Source: Pyrinomonadaceae bacterium (GTDB taxonomy: Bacteria; Acidobacteriota; Blastocatellia; Pyrinomonadales; Pyrinomonadaceae). Taken from it: 64,000 nt of DNA. The stretch is from assembly GCA_021228405.1 (NCBI GenBank), contig JAJQRF010000007.1, forward strand, positions 124,794 to 188,793, written 5' to 3'. Under the pieces are notes generated by a model that was not told where the DNA came from, ran no database searches, and saw nothing but the letters and a program-made list of their open reading frames with translations. The position numbers and the translations under genes were made by a program. Of this stretch, positions 61,135 through 64,000 are shown in pieces. The number at the start of each line of letters is the position of its first letter. The stretch's first letter is position 1.

Positions 61135-62610
61135 TTAATTTTTTGAAGCGGTTTTCATCAAAATCAGATACAAAACAAACCCGATGGCAAAAGTCACGAA
61201 CCACGCGTAAATATAAAGCGTGTCGAAAAAATTCGGGTCGGCGACTTGTCCGTTCGGAGTCGTCGCGGCGCGTAGAAATCCGGGAACGACGGGCAGAATC
61301 GCAACGATCAACGCAATGATCGCACGCCAATTGAAACCGCCCGAATATGAATAAATTCCGTCGGTTTTAAAAAGTTCGGCGAGTTTTAAATTCCTGCTTC
61401 TTAAAATAAAATAATCGGCGATCATCACGCCGCCGATCGCGCCCATCAAGCCCGAATAACCGATCAGCCACGTGAAAATATACGCGCCCATCGAAGACAT
61501 CAATTGCCAGGGCATCATCAAAATTCCGATTGTTGCAGTAATCAAACCGCCCGCGACGTAGGAAATTCTCTTCGGACTCAGGTTGGAAAAATCGTTCGAC
61601 GGCGAAACGACGTTTGCCGCCATATTGGTCGAAAGCTGGGCGAGAAAAATTATGAGCATCGCAAATAAAATCACGACGACGCTATCGAATTTCTTCATCA
61701 GATCGACCGGGTTCGGAATCGCTTCGCCGTAGATTATGACGGTCGCGGAGGTGACGGCAACGCCGATAAAAGCGAACGCCGTCATCGTCGGCGGAAGCCC
61801 GAAAGCCTGTCCGAGCATCTGCGATTTTTGCGATTTCGCGTAACGCGTAAAATCGGGAATATTTAAACTTAAAGTCGCCCAATAACCGACCGAAGCCGTC
61901 AATGCGCCGGGAAATATCGACCAGAAATCGGCTCGGGTTTTCTGCAAAGCCGTCACGTTCGACAAAACATTTCCCAATCCGCCCGCGTTCGATGCCGCCC
62001 AATAAAGCAAAACCAGACCGCCCAAAAGCAACAAGGGCGCAGACCACGATTCGAGATATTTGATGCCTTCGATGCCCTTCAAAATGATAAAAACCTGAAT
62101 CGCCCAAAACGCCAGAAATGAAATCCAAAGATGCAGAGGATTTCCGCCGATTGAAGTGTCGAAATTCGCCCAACCCGACCAAACCGCCGACAAAAGCGCG
62201 TCGATCGCCTGTCCGCCGATCCAGGTCTGAATCCCGAACCAGCCGCAAGCGACAATTGCGCGAAGAACCGCCGGAATATTCGCGCCTTTTGTCCCAAACG
62301 AAGCGCGGCACAAAACGGGAAACGAAACGCCGTATTTCGTTCCGGCGTGTGCATTGAGAATCATCGGAATCAAAACGATACAGTTTCCCAGGAGAATCGT
62401 AATCATCGCCTGCCACCAATTCATTCCCGCTTCGATGAATCCGCCCGCGAGCGTGTAAGTCGTGATGACGACGCTCATCCCGATCCACAGCGCAGCAATG
62501 TTCCACGTAGACCAGGTGCGCTCTTTGATCGTCGTCGGCGCAAGATCGTGATTCCAAAGCGGCGAAGCGGAAACGTCTTCGGTCAGTTCGACAAAATCTT
62601 GATTGTTCAT
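61135..62610 (-). CDS. NCS1-family nucleobase permease
   Basis: A 491-residue inner-membrane transporter with twelve hydrophobic segments. LWNHDLAPTTIKERTWSTWNIAALWIGMSV at residues 18-47 is the NCS1 opening, followed by GGFIEAGMNWWQAMITILLGN and VLCRASFGTKGANIPAVLR. The family moves uracil, cytosine, allantoin or hydantoins with sodium or protons. Its start overlaps the stop of the cyclohydrolase-like gene by 4 bp (ATGA). The neighbouring pathway points to uracil or a related pyrimidine as substrate. Confidence 0.93.
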   Translation of the reverse strand: MNNQDFVELTEDVSASPLWNHDLAPTTIKERTWSTWNIAALWIGMSVVITTYTLAGGFIEAGMNWWQAMITILLGNCIVLIPMILNAHAGTKYGVSFPVLCRASFGTKGANIPAVLRAIVACGWFGIQTWIGGQAIDALLSAVWSGWANFDTSIGGNPLHLWISFLAFWAIQVFIILKGIEGIKYLESWSAPLLLLGGLVLLYWAASNAGGLGNVLSNVTALQKTRADFWSIFPGALTASVGYWATLSLNIPDFTRYAKSQKSQMLGQAFGLPPTMTAFAFIGVAVTSATVIIYGEAIPNPVDLMKKFDSVVVILFAMLIIFLAQLSTNMAANVVSPSNDFSNLSPKRISYVAGGLITATIGILMMPWQLMSSMGAYIFTWLIGYSGLMGAIGGVMIADYFILRSRNLKLAELFKTDGIYSYSGGFNWRAIIALIVAILPVVPGFLRAATTPNGQVADPNFFDTLYIYAWFVTFAIGFVLYLILMKTASKN

Positions 62611-63119
62611 ATTTTCAATTTTTTAATTTCTGAAACGCTGATCGAATATTGCCGTAAATCATCTGCTTTTTTGTCGTTGTCAGTCAGCAAAATAATCGAT
62701 TCGACCTTCAAATCCCGTAAAATTTCGGCGGCAGGTCTGAAGTTTCTCGCATCCTTTTCAAAACCTGCCTTTTCGTAGGCTTCCGCTTGTTTTATTCCCG
62801 CTTTTTTATACGGAATGCTTGCCATTAATGCCAGATGCCCGTTGCCTTTGCCCTCCTGTTCGAGATAGATTATCAAGCCTTTTCCCGCTTGCTCAATCGC
62901 GCTCTGCGCCCCTTCCATTTCCGCTTGGCATTCGCATTCGACGCTGTTAAAAACGTGTCCGGAAACACAAGCCGAATGAATGCGGCAAATCACGTTTTTT
63001 TCATTTTCAATGTTTCCCATCACGAGCGCGATGGATTCTCTCTGCCCGTCGTAAAAAAGAATTTCACGAAACGTGCCGTATTTTGTTTGTAAATCTCTCT
63101 CCGTTAACCTGAAAATCAT
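62607..63119 (-). CDS. Short GTP cyclohydrolase II-like protein in a pyrimidine cluster
   Basis: A 170-residue protein with the GCHII fold. The zinc site CVSGHVFNSVECEC (Cys51, Cys62 and Cys64) matches RibA's C-x10-C-x-C; YLEQEGKGNG replaces the usual YLRQEGRGIG, and GFEKDARNF corresponds to GFxADxRDF with the Asp-x-Arg catalytic pair kept. It is shorter than RibA and lacks a partner DHBP synthase domain. RibA makes the riboflavin precursor; a GCHII relative (URC1) works in yeast uracil breakdown. The gene is one base from the dihydropyrimidinase tail and overlaps the permease. Confidence 0.8.
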   Translation of the reverse strand: MIFRLTERDLQTKYGTFREILFYDGQRESIALVMGNIENEKNVICRIHSACVSGHVFNSVECECQAEMEGAQSAIEQAGKGLIIYLEQEGKGNGHLALMASIPYKKAGIKQAEAYEKAGFEKDARNFRPAAEILRDLKVESIILLTDNDKKADDLRQYSISVSEIKKLKI

Positions 63120-63120
63120 C

Positions 63121-64000
63121 TTAAATCTTCACGCACTCGCCGCGTTTGACGAATTGACCGCTTCCTTTTTCGACCAGACATTCGCCGTTTTCGATGACGA
63201 CGCGACCGCGTGAAAGGACGGTTTCGATTTTGGTTTTGATTTTATGTAGTTTGGGCTCAAACTCTTTGTCGTTTGATTGTTCCGCATAAAATGTAAAATC
63301 AACAATTAAATTGTGATTATTGTCTTCCAGTTTTTCGTAGGTTTCGGAATGGTCAAAAAGTCCAGTTTGATTTGTCTTTTTTTCAACAAAATCACCAAGT
63401 GCCGAAACACCGTCAAGGAAACGATCAAATATTGTGTTGATAGCTTGATTGCTACAATCAATTCCGATCCATTTTCTATTTAACTCATTAGCAACTGCTA
63501 AAGTCGTTCCTGAACCTGCAAAACAATCCAAAATCAAATCGCCTTCATCTGAGGAGGCTTTGATGATTCGTCTTAAAATTTCAGGATTTTTTTCGGTTGG
63601 ATAGCCTGTGCCTTTAGTGTTTTGGTTGTTGATGTCTAAATAATCTAGCCAAATATCCTGAACGGGAATTCCTTTGCTGTTTTCGAGATAAACTTTGCGG
63701 CGCGGATTACCATTTGACGACCAATAAATCTCGCCTCGTTTGTCCATTTCTTCCAAAGTAGCGGGAATAAATTGCCAATGTTTTCCGGCGGGCGGCATCA
63801 TTCCGCGCCAAGGTTTTCCAGATTCTCCGTTTCTTACGCCGGGAGCATGAATTGGAACTTTTTTGTAGCGTCTACCTGTCGTTTCTTCGATAAACGGATA
63901 TTCTTTCAAAACTTTTTCATCTGTCCATTCATCGTAAGGACGATTCCAAATCGGTTTATCGGTTTTTGTGTAAAATAAAATGTAGTCTGAAATATTGCCG
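63121..64000 (-). CDS. DNA methyltransferase fused in frame to a dihydropyrimidinase tail (partial)
   Basis: The frame is open from the right edge to the stop at 63121. From the edge it reads as a beta-class N6-adenine/N4-cytosine DNA methyltransferase, with TEKNPEILRRII and the SAM-binding motif CFAGSGTTLAVANELNRKWIGID; the DPPY motif must lie further right. About 34 codons before the stop the sequence changes to ETVLSRGRVVIENGECLVEK and GSGQFVKRGECVKI, the C-terminal strand of dihydropyrimidinase/hydantoinase. At 63226 the base composition also switches from AT-rich to the GC level of the operon. Either a recombination replaced the rest of the hydantoinase gene, or the sequence is chimeric. 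Confidence 0.8.
   Translation of the reverse strand, partial: GNISDYILFYTKTDKPIWNRPYDEWTDEKVLKEYPFIEETTGRRYKKVPIHAPGVRNGESGKPWRGMMPPAGKHWQFIPATLEEMDKRGEIYWSSNGNPRRKVYLENSKGIPVQDIWLDYLDINNQNTKGTGYPTEKNPEILRRIIKASSDEGDLILDCFAGSGTTLAVANELNRKWIGIDCSNQAINTIFDRFLDGVSALGDFVEKKTNQTGLFDHSETYEKLEDNNHNLIVDFTFYAEQSNDKEFEPKLHKIKTKIETVLSRGRVVIENGECLVEKGSGQFVKRGECVKI

Noticed and set aside
61133-61330. Longer reading of the 60656 gene
   Set aside because: The added part runs in a second frame of the NCS1 permease; the ATG at 61132 lies 2 nt after the permease stop.
1-64000. tRNA or rRNA genes
   Set aside because: No stretch with cloverleaf-like arms and a CCA or T-loop (GTTCGAATC) pattern was found in the gaps.
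63121-64000. A complete restriction-modification system
   Set aside because: Only a methyltransferase fragment is visible; no endonuclease lies in the window.

Overview
The window is bacterial chromosome from a Gram-negative, carbohydrate-degrading organism, most likely an Acidobacteriota member of the Blastocatellia / Pyrinomonadaceae kind. This placement is inferred from the Oar-like TonB-dependent receptor without a SusD partner, the many secreted glycosidases, a photosynthetic-reaction-centre-type multihaem cytochrome, a CpcT/CpeT homologue and the style of dispersed intergenic repeats. No rRNA, tRNA or phylogenetic marker was available to confirm it. No prophage, integrase, transposase or CRISPR array was recognised.

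Left edge (1-3.0 kb): a partial CheB-PAS-histidine kinase fusion with a damaged CheB domain, a receiver domain without a start codon, a well-conserved cyanophycinase, and the remnant of a zinc alcohol dehydrogenase.

Starch / maltodextrin locus (3.2-28.2 kb, all minus strand): a ROK repressor, a large TonB-dependent receptor with its own terminator, two secreted cyclomaltodextrinase-like GH13 enzymes, a third GH13, a GH97 enzyme, an SLC45/GPH-type MFS sugar transporter, 4-alpha-glucanotransferase, and a 1170-residue GH15 glucoamylase-CBM48-esterase fusion. Among them sit an M14 carboxypeptidase, a PhyH dioxygenase, an esterase and a NAPE-PLD-like metallo-beta-lactamase-fold enzyme. Outer-membrane uptake, periplasmic cleavage, inner-membrane import and cytoplasmic glucan rearrangement can all be assigned to products of this block. 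Palindromes before the receptor and before the ROK gene share a TTTGT/ACAAA core and could be its operators.

Housekeeping middle (28.5-45.9 kb): a helicase lacking its first RecA domain, a double GNAT, IspH, a glycine-zipper envelope protein, an HtrA protease, a CysQ-like phosphatase, a B12-type radical SAM enzyme, an SDR, RpiA, SbcD, a LON-domain protein, an alpha/beta hydrolase, a SpoIVB-type S55 protein and a MESH1-like HD hydrolase. Many genes are separated by strong hairpins, several built from low-complexity or dispersed repeat sequence.

Pyrimidine-catabolism region (45.9-64 kb, minus strand): PreT-like subunit, RidA, beta-ureidopropionase-type nitrilase, methylmalonate/malonate semialdehyde dehydrogenase, NCS1 nucleobase permease, a short GTP cyclohydrolase II-like protein and the C-terminal tail of a dihydropyrimidinase. 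The set is interrupted by a block of unrecognised genes (54.4-61.1 kb) that contains SseB-like duplicated domains. At the right edge the dihydropyrimidinase tail is joined in frame to an AT-rich DNA methyltransferase gene. Either this is a real recombination product or the sequence is chimeric; it is the most important point to check.

Other observations of note are a 17-unit, 21-bp tandem repeat after the third GH13 gene with a related four-unit array elsewhere, and a dispersed repeat that forms the signal-peptide coding sequence of two neighbouring secreted proteins.
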